Shown: one piece after another, positions 16,954 through 25,153 of the stretch
How positions within the stretch are numbered: the first letter of the stretch is position 1
Layout: each line of letters opens with the position of its first letter
Assembly (NCBI GenBank): GCA_035249305.1
Contig: DATFGQ010000006.1
Coordinates: forward strand, 1-64,000
DNA length: 64,000 bases
Reading direction: 5' to 3'
DNA from: DASUNP01 sp035249305
GTDB taxonomy: Bacteria; Acidobacteriota; Blastocatellia; UBA7656
Translations under genes and position numbers: made by a program
The notes under the pieces: generated by a model
Database searches by the model: none
What the model was told of the DNA's origin: nothing
What the model saw: only the letters and a program-made list of their open reading frames with translations

Positions 16954-18618
16954 ATGAGACGAGTGCTTTTCGTGTTGGCCGGGGTTCTATTAGTAATAGG
17001 CAGTCTAACGATCACCATTTTTTCCACGGGAAGATCGAGAGGAGTCACAGTGCAAGGGAGCCATACTATCACCGTGGCGCCCTGGGGACCAGACCAGCAG
17101 GCTATCGACGCGGCGAAGGCGCGCGTGATGAGTAACGCGACGGTCCAGAAATACTTGCGCGGCACGCGCAACCGCATACTCTCATTCGACTATATCGAGA
17201 ACAATTCTAAGGAGTCAGGTAGAAGCGAGCCTCCGACCAGATTCCGCGCGATGGTATTCGACTACACTAATAACAGGACGGTTATCGCCGAGGGCGGCTT
17301 CTACGATTCTGCGATGGCTGTGACGCTGTCTGATCTACAACCCGAGCCGGGCCCCGAGGAGTTCGACGCGGCGGTGGCCGTCGTCGCAGCCGACCCGGAA
17401 TTCGGCCCCGCGCTGAGCAGCAAGCGGCTTGAGCTGTACCCGCCGATGCCTCCGCTGTCGACCGACCCGTCGGTCAAAGGCAAGCCCGAGCGCACGGTCA
17501 CGGTAGGGCTTTTCCCCACCGATGATAAATACTCGCACCAGATCGTGGGCGTGAACATGGTTAAGCGGACTGTTGTGCGTTATGCGCAGGGTGCGCCGCC
17601 TTCGTCGAAAGCCGCCACGCTCAATTGCGGCGTCATAAACCAGTCGCAGGCGACCACAACGAACAACACTGCCGGGCAGGTCGAGATCGTAATCAGCCGC
17701 GACGGCGTAGAGTTCTGGCGGTTCATCTGTGTACGCCCTTCGGCATCTTCGGGGGCCAGGAAATCGGGCATCGAGCTCAGGGATGTGAGGTACATGGGCA
17801 AGATGGTCCTCGCACGCGCCAGCACGCCGATCCTCAACGTGCAGTATGAAAGAAATGTTTGCGGGCCTTTTAGAGATTGGATGTGGCAGGAAGGCATGTT
17901 CGAAGCGCCGGGAACTGATGTTGCTCCGGGCATACGCATGTGCACGAGCGAGCCTACCACTGTCATCGAAAGCGGGGCTGACTGGGGCACCTACCGCGGC
18001 GTCGCGATCTGGGATCGAGAAGAAGTGCGACTGGTCAGCGAGCTTGAAGCCAGTTGGTATCGTTACATAACCGAATGGAGATTCCACGACGACGGAGTAA
18101 TTCAGCCGATGATGGGTTATGGGGCTGTGAGCAATAGCTGCGTTTGCAATATTCACACGCACCACGCCTACTGGCGATTCGACTTCGACCTGGGGACGGC
18201 TGCCGATAACAACTTCTACGAGTCTAAGGACGGAGAGAGACATCATACTCAGGTAGAAACCAAATTGGTGAGGGACGGCTCGATACAGTCATATGTAGTT
18301 GAGAATTCAGTGACGGGCGAATCTGTCATCATCGAGCCGGGACCGAGGGACGGCAACATGGATAAGTTCGGGGCGGGCGACCTGTGGATTCTACTTAGCC
18401 ATTTCCCACTGGAGCTCGACGATGCGCTGTTTCGCACCACGGCGCAAGTTGCCCTCGATCCCATGCTCACCGGGGAGTCGCTCATAAACCAGGACGTAGT
18501 CGTGTGGTACGCGGCCCACTGGCGACACGACCATTTTGAAGGCCCGGTTCCGGGCGGCCCGAATCACGGCGTCGGACCGAACGTGCACGGGCCTACTCTG
18601 CGCTTGCAGAAGTATTAA
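16954..18618 (+). CDS. Copper amine oxidase-like exported protein, paralogue 3
   Basis: A 554-residue protein like its two upstream neighbours: a hydrophobic N-terminus (MRRVLFVLAGVLLVIGSL), cofactor-region motif ASWYRYITEWRFHDDG, copper motif HTHH followed by AYWRFDFDL, and C-terminal AAHWRHDHFEG. It is the most divergent copy in the region after the copper ligands. The ATG at 16954 is preferred because it aligns with the other copies and sits seven bases after GGAG; ATG at 16951 is adjacent. A terminator separates it from paralogue 2, so it probably has its own promoter. Enzymatic activity is uncertain because the tyrosine context is degenerate. Confidence 0.8.
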   Translation: MRRVLFVLAGVLLVIGSLTITIFSTGRSRGVTVQGSHTITVAPWGPDQQAIDAAKARVMSNATVQKYLRGTRNRILSFDYIENNSKESGRSEPPTRFRAMVFDYTNNRTVIAEGGFYDSAMAVTLSDLQPEPGPEEFDAAVAVVAADPEFGPALSSKRLELYPPMPPLSTDPSVKGKPERTVTVGLFPTDDKYSHQIVGVNMVKRTVVRYAQGAPPSSKAATLNCGVINQSQATTTNNTAGQVEIVISRDGVEFWRFICVRPSASSGARKSGIELRDVRYMGKMVLARASTPILNVQYERNVCGPFRDWMWQEGMFEAPGTDVAPGIRMCTSEPTTVIESGADWGTYRGVAIWDREEVRLVSELEASWYRYITEWRFHDDGVIQPMMGYGAVSNSCVCNIHTHHAYWRFDFDLGTAADNNFYESKDGERHHTQVETKLVRDGSIQSYVVENSVTGESVIIEPGPRDGNMDKFGAGDLWILLSHFPLELDDALFRTTAQVALDPMLTGESLINQDVVVWYAAHWRHDHFEGPVPGGPNHGVGPNVHGPTLRLQKY

Positions 18619-18624
18619 GAGGGC

Positions 18625-18800
18625 GTCTGAAAAGCCCCGTAGGGGCTCTATATTTGTAGAACAATAGCGTAAATGCACCCCAACTCCGTAGGAGTTGTAT
18701 GCCTGTTATTCAACTCCTACGGAGTTGGCCGACGCTTGCGGCGGCATTCTACAAACATCTGGCTCCTACGGAGCCTAGTAAGTTGCTACTTCTCAGACGC
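18625..18800. repeat. Composite palindromic repeat with TACGGAG cores
   Basis: It contains the palindromes CAACTCCTACGGAGTTG, GGCTCCTACGGAGCC and GCCCCGTAGGGGC, and an outer inverted pair (TATTTGTAGAA and TTCTACAAACA). The core type differs from the blocks at 3990 and 11660, so it is a second dispersed family. There is no coding potential. Confidence 0.75.
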
Positions 18801-18834
18801 GCTCTAACAGACCGGCCGGGAGCCCGTATTTATG

Positions 18835-18863
18835 GAGGCGAGCTAGCTGCTCGCCTCTTTTTC
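18835..18863 (+). terminator. Rho-independent terminator upstream of rfaE2
   Basis: A 9-bp stem GAGGCGAGC with complement, a small loop (TAGCT), then TTTTTC. Its stem resembles the terminator at 16766. It probably ends transcription from the third amine oxidase-like gene. Confidence 0.75.
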
Positions 18864-18892
18864 TTTGGAGTGCTATAAAGAATCATTAGCCG

Positions 18893-19378
18893 ATGGGAAA
18901 GATCCTGGACCGACAAGCGATGATTAAAGAGCGCGAGCGCCTCAGACGCGAAGGGCTGACGCTCGTCTTCACGAACGGCTGTTTCGACCTGCTTCACCCA
19001 GGCCACGTGCGCTATCTGAAGCAGGCGCGCGCGCTCGGAGACGCGCTCGCCATCGGGCTCAACAGCGACTCGTCGGTCCGCGCGCTTAAAGGCGCGGGCC
19101 GCCCCATACTCAATCAACACGAGCGGGCCGAAGTGATGGCCGCGCTCGAAGCTGTAGACTACGTGGTGGTCTTCGACGACGAGACCCCGCGCTCGTTGAT
19201 AGCCGAGCTGACGCCCGACGTGCTTGTGAAGGGCGGCGATTGGGGGATCGATCAGATCGTCGGCCGCGACGAGGTCGAAGCCGCGGGCGGTCGTGTGCTA
19301 TCGCTTCCTTTCGTCGAAGGCTTATCGACTACGGACATAATCGGGAGAATCCTGGAATCAGAGAATCGAAAGCTATGA
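18893..19378 (+). CDS. rfaE2: D-glycero-beta-D-manno-heptose 1-phosphate adenylyltransferase
   Basis: A 161-residue stand-alone nucleotidyltransferase equal to the C-terminal half of E. coli HldE. It has the nucleotide-binding motif TNGCFDLLHPGHVRYL (HxGH type) and the blocks GLNSDSSVRALKG, RAEVMAALEAVDYVV and LVKGGDW, with the ending LSTTDIIGRI. It makes ADP-heptose for LPS inner core. The kinase half (RfaE1) is not in the window. The stop codon overlaps the start codon of selB (ATGA), so the two are co-translated although functionally unrelated. The gene is also called hldC in split systems. Confidence 0.93.
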   Translation: MGKILDRQAMIKERERLRREGLTLVFTNGCFDLLHPGHVRYLKQARALGDALAIGLNSDSSVRALKGAGRPILNQHERAEVMAALEAVDYVVVFDDETPRSLIAELTPDVLVKGGDWGIDQIVGRDEVEAAGGRVLSLPFVEGLSTTDIIGRILESENRKL

Positions 19379-21315
19379 AGCACATCATAGTCGGGACCGC
19401 CGGCCACATCGATCACGGGAAGACCGCGCTCGTCCAGGCGCTCACGGGCGTAGACGCCGACCGCCTCAAGGAAGAGAAGCTTCGCGGCATCACTATCGAC
19501 ATAGGGTTCGCCGACCTTGCGATAGACGATCTTCGCTTCGGGTTCGTCGACGTGCCCGGCCACGAGCGGTTCGTGAAGAATATGCTGGCGGGCGCGCACG
19601 GGCTCGACCTCGTGATGCTTGTCGTCGCGGCCGACGAATCGATAATGCCGCAGACGCGCGAGCACTTCGACATATGCCGCCTGCTTAGGGTGAAGGCGGG
19701 ACTGGTCGCCCTGACTAAGGCCGATCTCGTAGACGCCGAACTCCTGGAGCTTGCCCGCGCCGAGGTCGAAGATTATGTCGCCGGGTCGTTTCTCGAAGGC
19801 GCGCCCGTCATCGCCGTAAGCTCTCGCACGGGCGAGGGCATCGAGCAACTGAAAGACGCGCTCGCCGAGCTTGCCGAGCGCATTCAGCCTAAAGCCACGA
19901 TGGCCGTGGCGCGGCTGCCCGTAGACCGCGCCTTTTCGATAAAGGGCTTCGGGACCGTCGTCACCGGGACGCTGATCGCAGGCGAGCTGAAGCCGGGCGA
20001 CGAGGTCGATATTCTCCCCGCGGGCACCCGCGCGCGCATACGCAATGTGCAGGTGCACGGGCGAGACACGGACCGCGCGCTCGCGGGCCAGCGCACGGCA
20101 ATCAACCTTCAAGGGATAAACGTCGACCAGGTAGAGCGGGGCAGCGTCCTTGCGCCCGCCGGCCGGCTCGGCGCGACTTCGATGCTCGACGTACGGCTCG
20201 ACCTGCTCGCCAGCGCGCCGCGCCCGCTCACGCACCGCGCCCGCGTTCGGCTGCATCACGGCACTTCTGAAGTCATGGCTCGCGTCGTCGTACTCGGCGG
20301 CGCGGGCGAGGGCGACGCGGCGGGTCAGGTCGCGGCTACGCACAGAATCGAGCCGGGCGCGAGCCGCATAGCTCAGCTCAGGCTCGAAGAGCCTATAACC
20401 GCGCTGCCCGGCGACCGGTTCATCATACGAAGCTATTCCCCGCAGGTGACGATCGGCGGAGGAGTCATCATAGACGCCTTGCCCGAAAAGCACCGCATAC
20501 GCGACCGCGAAGCCGTCGCGCGGCTCGAACAACTGGAGAGCGCCGACCCTGCCGGCCGCGCTTTGATCTTTATAGAGATGTCCGGCGCGCGCGCGATGAG
20601 TCAGGGCGAGCTGGCCGCGCGCACGGGCGCGACCGACGAGCAGATTCTCGGCGCGGCGCGCGAGCTCGTCACCCAGGTCAGGGCGTTCGAAGTTTCAAAC
20701 TCGCCTCTGCTTTTGATCTCCGCCCAGAGCTCTAACCGTCTTGCCGGGCGCGTCATCGACCTGCTCAAGGATTACCACCGCCGGGAGCCGCTGTCGCTGG
20801 GGCTGAGCCGCGAGGAGGTTCGCGAGCGCGTCTTCGGCGACGTTCGCCCCGAAGTCTTCCGCGCTGTCGTAGCCCGGCTTGCTGAAGAGGGCAAAGTCGC
20901 GGCCGAGCGCGATGCGCTGCGGCTTGCGGGCCACAGCCCCGCCCTGGGCGAGCAGGAAGCTACCGCGAAACGGGCTCTGGAAGCAGCTTTCAAGGCCGCG
21001 GGCCTTCAGGCCGGCACGCTGGAAGAGATCGCCGCGGCCTCAAGCGTGCCGGTGGCGCTCGCGCGCAAGCTCTACACGCTGCTCACGGCCGAAAGGCGCA
21101 TCGTGCGCATAGGCGACATGGTCTTTCACGCCGACTCGCTTGAAGATCTGAAGGCGAGGGTTCGCGCGCAAAAGGCGATCAACCCCAGGATGGATGTCGC
21201 GGCCTTTAAGGAGATCACCGGCGGGCTGACGCGCAAGCATGCCATCCCGCTTCTGGAATACCTGGACCGCGAGCGCATCACACGCCGTACCGGGAACGAA
21301 CGCGAAATACTCTGA
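19375..21315 (+). CDS. selB: Selenocysteine-specific translation elongation factor SelB
   Basis: A 646-residue translational GTPase with G1 GHIDHGKT, G3 DVPGHERF and G4 TKAD. Two OB-type domains follow (about 175-340). A winged-helix C-terminal region (about 400-640) contains the RGHAIPLLEYLD-like block RKHAIPLLEYLDRERITRR. SelB brings Sec-tRNA to UGA codons that carry a SECIS element. The start overlaps the rfaE2 stop by ATGA; the longer frame to 19240 merely overlaps rfaE2. No selA, selD, tRNA-Sec gene or obvious selenoprotein with an in-frame TGA is visible here, so those must lie elsewhere if the system is complete. Confidence 0.94.
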   Translation: MKHIIVGTAGHIDHGKTALVQALTGVDADRLKEEKLRGITIDIGFADLAIDDLRFGFVDVPGHERFVKNMLAGAHGLDLVMLVVAADESIMPQTREHFDICRLLRVKAGLVALTKADLVDAELLELARAEVEDYVAGSFLEGAPVIAVSSRTGEGIEQLKDALAELAERIQPKATMAVARLPVDRAFSIKGFGTVVTGTLIAGELKPGDEVDILPAGTRARIRNVQVHGRDTDRALAGQRTAINLQGINVDQVERGSVLAPAGRLGATSMLDVRLDLLASAPRPLTHRARVRLHHGTSEVMARVVVLGGAGEGDAAGQVAATHRIEPGASRIAQLRLEEPITALPGDRFIIRSYSPQVTIGGGVIIDALPEKHRIRDREAVARLEQLESADPAGRALIFIEMSGARAMSQGELAARTGATDEQILGAARELVTQVRAFEVSNSPLLLISAQSSNRLAGRVIDLLKDYHRREPLSLGLSREEVRERVFGDVRPEVFRAVVARLAEEGKVAAERDALRLAGHSPALGEQEATAKRALEAAFKAAGLQAGTLEEIAAASSVPVALARKLYTLLTAERRIVRIGDMVFHADSLEDLKARVRAQKAINPRMDVAAFKEITGGLTRKHAIPLLEYLDRERITRRTGNEREIL

Positions 21316-21430
21316 CTCGATACACCCGCTATCGATCCGCCCGCGACAGTGGCTTTAATCGCCGGTATAGCGATTGCTCTCCTCTACAGGGCCTCATCTA
21401 ACTTGAGGAAATATCGAACAAGGAGGGAAC

Positions 21431-21700
21431 ATGTCAGCAAATGTGACTTCAGGTACTGCAAAGATGGCCCAACAGGCGACGCCCGATGCCGTCGAGTCGA
21501 CGGCCCGCTCCATAGACGAGACGGTGAAGAGGAGCACAGGGCTTAGTCTCTTTCATATACTGACGCTCGGGTCTATCGGAGCGTCTATAGCCCTTTTCAT
21601 AGCGGGTAAAAAGAACCTCGCTATATTCATAGGACTCTGGCCGCCGACGTTTCAGGCCCTCAAGGCCGCGTCTGAAAGCAAACAGGCGGCCGAGCGTTAA
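21431..21700 (+). CDS. Small membrane protein of unknown function
   Basis: An 89-residue protein with a very strong ribosome site (AAGGAGGGAAC before ATG). It has a polar N-terminal half (Ala, Thr, Glu, Asp) and a hydrophobic segment, about residues 43-75 (FHILTLGSIGASIALFIAGKKNLAIFIGLW), that could be one or two short helices. A Lys/Ala-rich tail follows. The strong ribosome site and a clean reading frame support a real gene. I do not recognise the family. Confidence 0.7.
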   Translation: MSANVTSGTAKMAQQATPDAVESTARSIDETVKRSTGLSLFHILTLGSIGASIALFIAGKKNLAIFIGLWPPTFQALKAASESKQAAER

Positions 21701-21709
21701 CACAAAAAT

Positions 21710-21742
21710 CTTGAGGCGGCATCTATCACATGCCGCCTCAAG
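21710..21742 (-). terminator. Terminator for the HD-GYP gene
   Basis: A 13-bp stem (CTTGAGGCGGCAT with its complement) around a seven-base loop. On the minus strand it is followed by ATTTTT. It lies between two convergent genes and could serve both, but the T-run favours the minus strand. Confidence 0.8.
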
Positions 21743-21784
21743 AACTCTCCGTAAGCACTAATACTTTATCTTTAGCCTGGCCCG

Positions 21785-22897
21785 TCACTCGCCGACGGAC
21801 GCGGCTTCCTGCGACAGCGAAGCCCACTCTTCGAGGGGGATTCGGCAGAAAGTATCGACCACGTAAGGGTCGAATTGCTTACCCGCGCCCTGCTTAAGCT
21901 CCTCGCAGGCGACTTCGAAGGTGCGCGGCTTGTCGTAAGGCCTGTCGGAAGTTATAGCGTCGACGGCGTCGGCCACGGCGAATATGCGCGCTTTTATGTC
22001 TATCTGCTCACCCGCTAGCCCTTCAGGGTAGCCGCTGCCGTCCCAACGCTCGTGGTGCTGGGCGACGACAGGCACGGCGACGCGAAGGTAGGGTATCTCC
22101 TCTATGATCCGCGCGCCCTTGAGCGGGTGCTTTTTCATCTCAGTCCATTCGTCGCCCGTCAGACAGTTAGGCTTTAGCAGTATCTTGTCTTCGATGCCTA
22201 TCTTCCCTATGTCGTGGAAGAGCGCGCCCAGCTCTAAGGCCTTGAGATCCTCCTCGTCGAGCCCCAGCTCGCGCCCCAGCCGCAGGCTGTAAGCCACAAC
22301 GCGGTCCGAATGTCCGCGCGTCTCGACGTTGCGCGTCTCAAGCGCGGTCGCGAGCGCACTGATAGTCGAGTGGTAAGTCGAGTTCAGCTCGGCCAGCGCG
22401 TGGCTCAGCCCCTGGTTCGCCTTCTCAAGCTCGTTGGCGTAAGCGGCAAGCCGCCGCTCGTTCTGGCGGGCCGCCTGCGCGAGCACGTGATGGCTGACGG
22501 CGCGCTTTATGCTCACCTCCACCTGGTCCGGCTCGAACGGCTTTATGATGTAGTCGAACGCGCCCATCCTCATGGCCTTTATCGCGCTCTGAGTCTCCGA
22601 CAGCCCGCTCACTACGATGACCGGCGTCGTGGGGGCGAAAATGGCCGCGCAGCTTATTACGGCGTAGCCGTCTATGCGCGGCATCATCAGGTCGACGACT
22701 ATCACCGAATAGCTCTTTGCGCGCACCTTCGCCAGCGCCTGCTCGCCGTCGTAGGCCGCGTCGCAGTCGTAGTCCTGCGACAGGAAGATGCACATCATAT
22801 CGCACGTGTCACGGTCGTCGTCTACGACAAGTATCGGCGGTTTTGTGGGAATCGGCTGGATAGCAATTTCGCGAGACATTTCGACTTCCGGGCGCAT
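21785..22897 (-). CDS. Response regulator with HD-GYP phosphodiesterase domain
   Basis: About 370 residues. The N-terminal receiver domain (about 21-135) has acidic pocket VVDDD and phospho-acceptor Asp69 in VVDLMMP. A short coiled linker leads to an HD-GYP domain with LFHDIGKIGI and the signature HHERWDGSGYPEGL. HD-GYP proteins of this form hydrolyse cyclic di-GMP, so this is probably a phosphorylation-controlled phosphodiesterase. The metal and substrate residues look intact. The start at 22897 has GGGAGG six bases before; the frame continues 19 codons upstream to 22954 without a comparable site. No histidine kinase lies beside it. Confidence 0.92.
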   Translation of the reverse strand: MRPEVEMSREIAIQPIPTKPPILVVDDDRDTCDMMCIFLSQDYDCDAAYDGEQALAKVRAKSYSVIVVDLMMPRIDGYAVISCAAIFAPTTPVIVVSGLSETQSAIKAMRMGAFDYIIKPFEPDQVEVSIKRAVSHHVLAQAARQNERRLAAYANELEKANQGLSHALAELNSTYHSTISALATALETRNVETRGHSDRVVAYSLRLGRELGLDEEDLKALELGALFHDIGKIGIEDKILLKPNCLTGDEWTEMKKHPLKGARIIEEIPYLRVAVPVVAQHHERWDGSGYPEGLAGEQIDIKARIFAVADAVDAITSDRPYDKPRTFEVACEELKQGAGKQFDPYVVDTFCRIPLEEWASLSQEAASVGE

Positions 22898-23183
22898 TAC
22901 GGACCTCCCGTTGGCGCAGACAGTGATCGCCATTTGAGCTTCAGGGGAGGACATTCAAGGCTTCTCGGCTCACTGCCGCCTTCGGTTGGCGAACTCACCT
23001 GAGCCGGAGCTTAAAGTATTATGACGCGTCACAAGCTAGTGATAAAGAGTCAGTTTAAATCCCCGCTTCTATGACTTTGCCGCCCCATTGTAGCCGACTA
23101 TCGAACTCAGTCAATAGTTTCTTCCGGCTTGACTGCGGCGCGGGCGGGCAATATAACTATCTGTTCGCTTGTAGGGATCGCTT

Positions 23184-23915
23184 ATGGCGAAAAGGCTGCA
23201 CCCAAATTCAATAACGGGGCTCCCCGTACAACCTGCCGAGCTTGTCGAAGGCGGGGCCGAGTCGAACGGCGCATCTCAAAACGGTTCGGCCGCGTCGCGC
23301 CGCGACAGCACCACCGCCGCCACCGAAGCGATAGAGAATTTTTTCGAGCTCGCGATGAAAGAGCTTGCCGCTATGCGCACTCGGGCGGAGGTCGAGGCCA
23401 TAGAGCGCGCCGCCGAGCTGATAATCGAGTGCGAGTCGCGCGGCGGGCGCGTTCACGTCACGGGCATAGGCAAGAGCGAGCATGTGGCCCGCTACATCGC
23501 CTCGGTGCTCTCAAGCACAGGCACGCCCGCTTACTTCTTGCACGCGACCGAATGCGTCCACGGCTCGGCGGGCCAGGTGCGCGACTGTGACATCACGATC
23601 GCGATCTCGAACAGCGGCAACACGCCGGAATTAATGAGCGCCGTAGAGGCGTTGCGCGCGCTCGGGATCAAGATAATAGGAGTCTCGGGCGACCCCGCCT
23701 CGCCGCTCGCCCAGGCGGCCGAAGTCCTTCTATACGCCGGGGTGGAGAATGAAGGCGGCGTGTTGAATCTCGTCCCCCGCGCGAGCATACTCGCGAAGCT
23801 CTACATACTGTGCGCGCTGACCGTGGCGCTTGAGGCCCAGAAAGGGCTGACGCGCGAGCAGTACGCCTTGTGGCATCCGGGCGGCGCGCTCGGCCGCCTC
23901 GCCAGAGGGGAATAG
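23184..23915 (+). CDS. KpsF/GutQ (KdsD)-type SIS-domain sugar-phosphate isomerase
   Basis: A 243-residue SIS protein with ITGIGKSEHV-like phosphate loop (HVTGIGKSEHVARYI), STGTPAYFLHATECVHG, ISNSGNTPEL and the family ending HPGGALGRLARG. These match arabinose-5-phosphate isomerase (KdsD/GutQ), which makes the precursor of KDO for LPS. The two CBS domains of KdsD are missing: the protein stops right after the SIS domain, as in several short family members. The first 45 residues are low-complexity. The TAG stop codon is the first triplet of the heptamer array at 23914. A role in KDO synthesis fits rfaE2 nearby but is inferred. Confidence 0.85.
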   Translation: MAKRLHPNSITGLPVQPAELVEGGAESNGASQNGSAASRRDSTTAATEAIENFFELAMKELAAMRTRAEVEAIERAAELIIECESRGGRVHVTGIGKSEHVARYIASVLSSTGTPAYFLHATECVHGSAGQVRDCDITIAISNSGNTPELMSAVEALRALGIKIIGVSGDPASPLAQAAEVLLYAGVENEGGVLNLVPRASILAKLYILCALTVALEAQKGLTREQYALWHPGGALGRLARGE

Positions 23916-23960
23916 TTTTCAGTTTTCAGTTTTTAGTTTTCAGTTCTTAGTTCATAGTTG
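23914..23960. repeat. Heptamer array, left flank of the four-helix-bundle gene
   Basis: Six 7-mers of the form AGTTTTC with variants AGTTTTT, AGTTCTT and AGTTCAT. The reverse complement of these units lies at 24328-24361, on the other side of a 366-base gene. Together they form a long-range inverted repeat. Confidence 0.82.
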
Positions 23961-23979
23961 CGTCTCAGCGGAGAAGAAT

Positions 23980-24345
23980 ATGAGGTCGCAATCCTATCGA
24001 GATCTGATCGTCTGGCAAAAGGGCATAGAGTTAAGCGTTCTGGTCTACAGAGTATGCTCAGGCTTTCCAAAGACTGAGGTGTATGGTTTGGCTGACCAGA
24101 TGAAGCGGGCGGCGGTTTCTGTTTCGTCCAACATTGCCGAAGGACAGGCGCGGCAACACCTCAAAGAGTTTATTCAATTCTTAACTGTATCGGATGGCTC
24201 GCTAGCGGAACTGGATACGCAACGCATAATCGCCGAACGCTTAGGCTTCCTCTCTAGAGAAGGCAGCATAGAGCTAGATCAGCGCATTACTGAAATCCGT
24301 AAAATGCTTTATTCACTAAAGGCCAAGCTAAAAACTGAAAACTAA
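23980..24345 (+). CDS. Four-helix-bundle protein (23S rRNA IVS / bAvd-like family)
   Basis: A 121-residue, helical, basic protein with the family hallmarks YRDLIVWQKGIELS near the start, FPKTEVYGLADQMKRAAVSV and SNIAEGQARQHLKEFIQFL. Relatives are encoded in intervening sequences of 23S rRNA genes and resemble the Avd accessory protein of diversity-generating retroelements; their biochemical role is unclear. The gene is framed by inverted heptamer arrays. Its last residues (LKTEN) and stop codon lie in the right-hand array. Base composition is more AT-rich than its neighbours. No rRNA gene or reverse transcriptase is nearby, so it looks like a small mobile cassette. Confidence 0.88.
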   Translation: MRSQSYRDLIVWQKGIELSVLVYRVCSGFPKTEVYGLADQMKRAAVSVSSNIAEGQARQHLKEFIQFLTVSDGSLAELDTQRIIAERLGFLSREGSIELDQRITEIRKMLYSLKAKLKTEN

Positions 24346-24361
24346 AAACTAAAAACTGTTA
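24328..24361. repeat. Heptamer array, right flank of the four-helix-bundle gene
   Basis: Units AAAAACTGAAAACT and AAAAACT, reverse complement of the left flank at 23914-23960. It provides the stop codon of the four-helix-bundle gene on the plus strand and touches the stop codon of the convergent YceI gene (24359-24361). Confidence 0.82.
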
Positions 24362-25033
24362 GTGAGCGAGGATGTCGAACGAGAGCTTGATCTCTTCCTT
24401 GACCTTGATCGTCCCACCCGCTACCGAAACTCGCTTGAGATTATAATCAGCGTGCTTTATCGAGAATTCGCCTTGCGCGCGTAGCCCGCCCGCGCCGAAT
24501 GACGCCCGCGTGTTGATGACTACGCCGCGCGTGACGCCGTGCAGAGTCAGCTCCCCGGAGATTTGAACCTGATAGACCCCTTCGTCGACCCTGCTTGCCG
24601 TCACGTTCGTGCTGCGAAAGTTGATCTCAGGGTACTTGGCGACTTCAAGCACTTCGTCGCGCATCGTAGCTTCGATCTTCTCACGGTCGCTCTGACTCAC
24701 CTTGTCGGTCACCGACAGCGAAGCGGCCCTCACCGTCATTTGCAGCGAAGCCGGGGCTACGGTGCCGTAGGTGAATTGCGTCTCGCCGGAAAAATTCCTG
24801 GCGGCGATGGTGTGATCGTGGCCGAAGCCTGACAGCAGCCCGCCGACGAAGACCCGCACCGTGAAACGGCTCTGGGCCGCGTCTATGCGGTAGCGAGCCC
24901 CGTCGGTGACTGCTGTCGAAGGCGGAGTCTCGGGCGCGGGTTCGGCCTCGCGCTCACGGGAAAGTGCGCCGGCCTCGAACGTCATTGCAAGCGCCAGGAG
25001 TAAGGTGAGCAACCAGGCTTTGCGATTCTTCAT
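24359..25033 (-). CDS. YceI-family exported lipid-binding protein (copy 1)
   Basis: A 224-residue protein with a signal peptide (MKNRKAWLLTLLLALAMTFEAGA) and a YceI lipocalin-like barrel, about residues 45-224. Family blocks are YRIDAAQSRFTVRV, GFGHDHTIAARNFSGE, KYPEINFRSTNV and GELTLHGVTRGV. YceI-fold proteins bind isoprenoid chains in the periplasm and are linked to quinone handling and stress. A second copy lies at 26912-27568 with the same block order but limited identity. An AGAGG site precedes the ATG. Confidence 0.88.
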   Translation of the reverse strand: MKNRKAWLLTLLLALAMTFEAGALSREREAEPAPETPPSTAVTDGARYRIDAAQSRFTVRVFVGGLLSGFGHDHTIAARNFSGETQFTYGTVAPASLQMTVRAASLSVTDKVSQSDREKIEATMRDEVLEVAKYPEINFRSTNVTASRVDEGVYQVQISGELTLHGVTRGVVINTRASFGAGGLRAQGEFSIKHADYNLKRVSVAGGTIKVKEEIKLSFDILAH

Positions 25034-25102
25034 GAACTTCAGACCTCTAAGAGAAATCTAGCTGGTTCGTTTTATGAGCGGGCATGAGGCGGGGCGGTGA
25101 GC

Positions 25103-25142
25103 GGCGGGGGCGGGTAGCTGAGATCGGCTACCCGCTCCCGCC
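25103..25142 (-). terminator. Strong GC hairpin after the Bax-inhibitor gene
   Basis: Arms of about 15 bp (GGCGGG...GCGGGTAGC with complement, one mismatch pair) just after the stop codon of the minus-strand gene. There is no T-run, so a factor-dependent or purely structural role is possible. Confidence 0.5.
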
Positions 25143-25153
25143 TGTCAAAATCT

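Noticed and set aside
19375..21315. A selenoprotein gene next to selB
   Set aside because: No neighbouring gene shows an in-frame TGA followed by conserved coding sequence.
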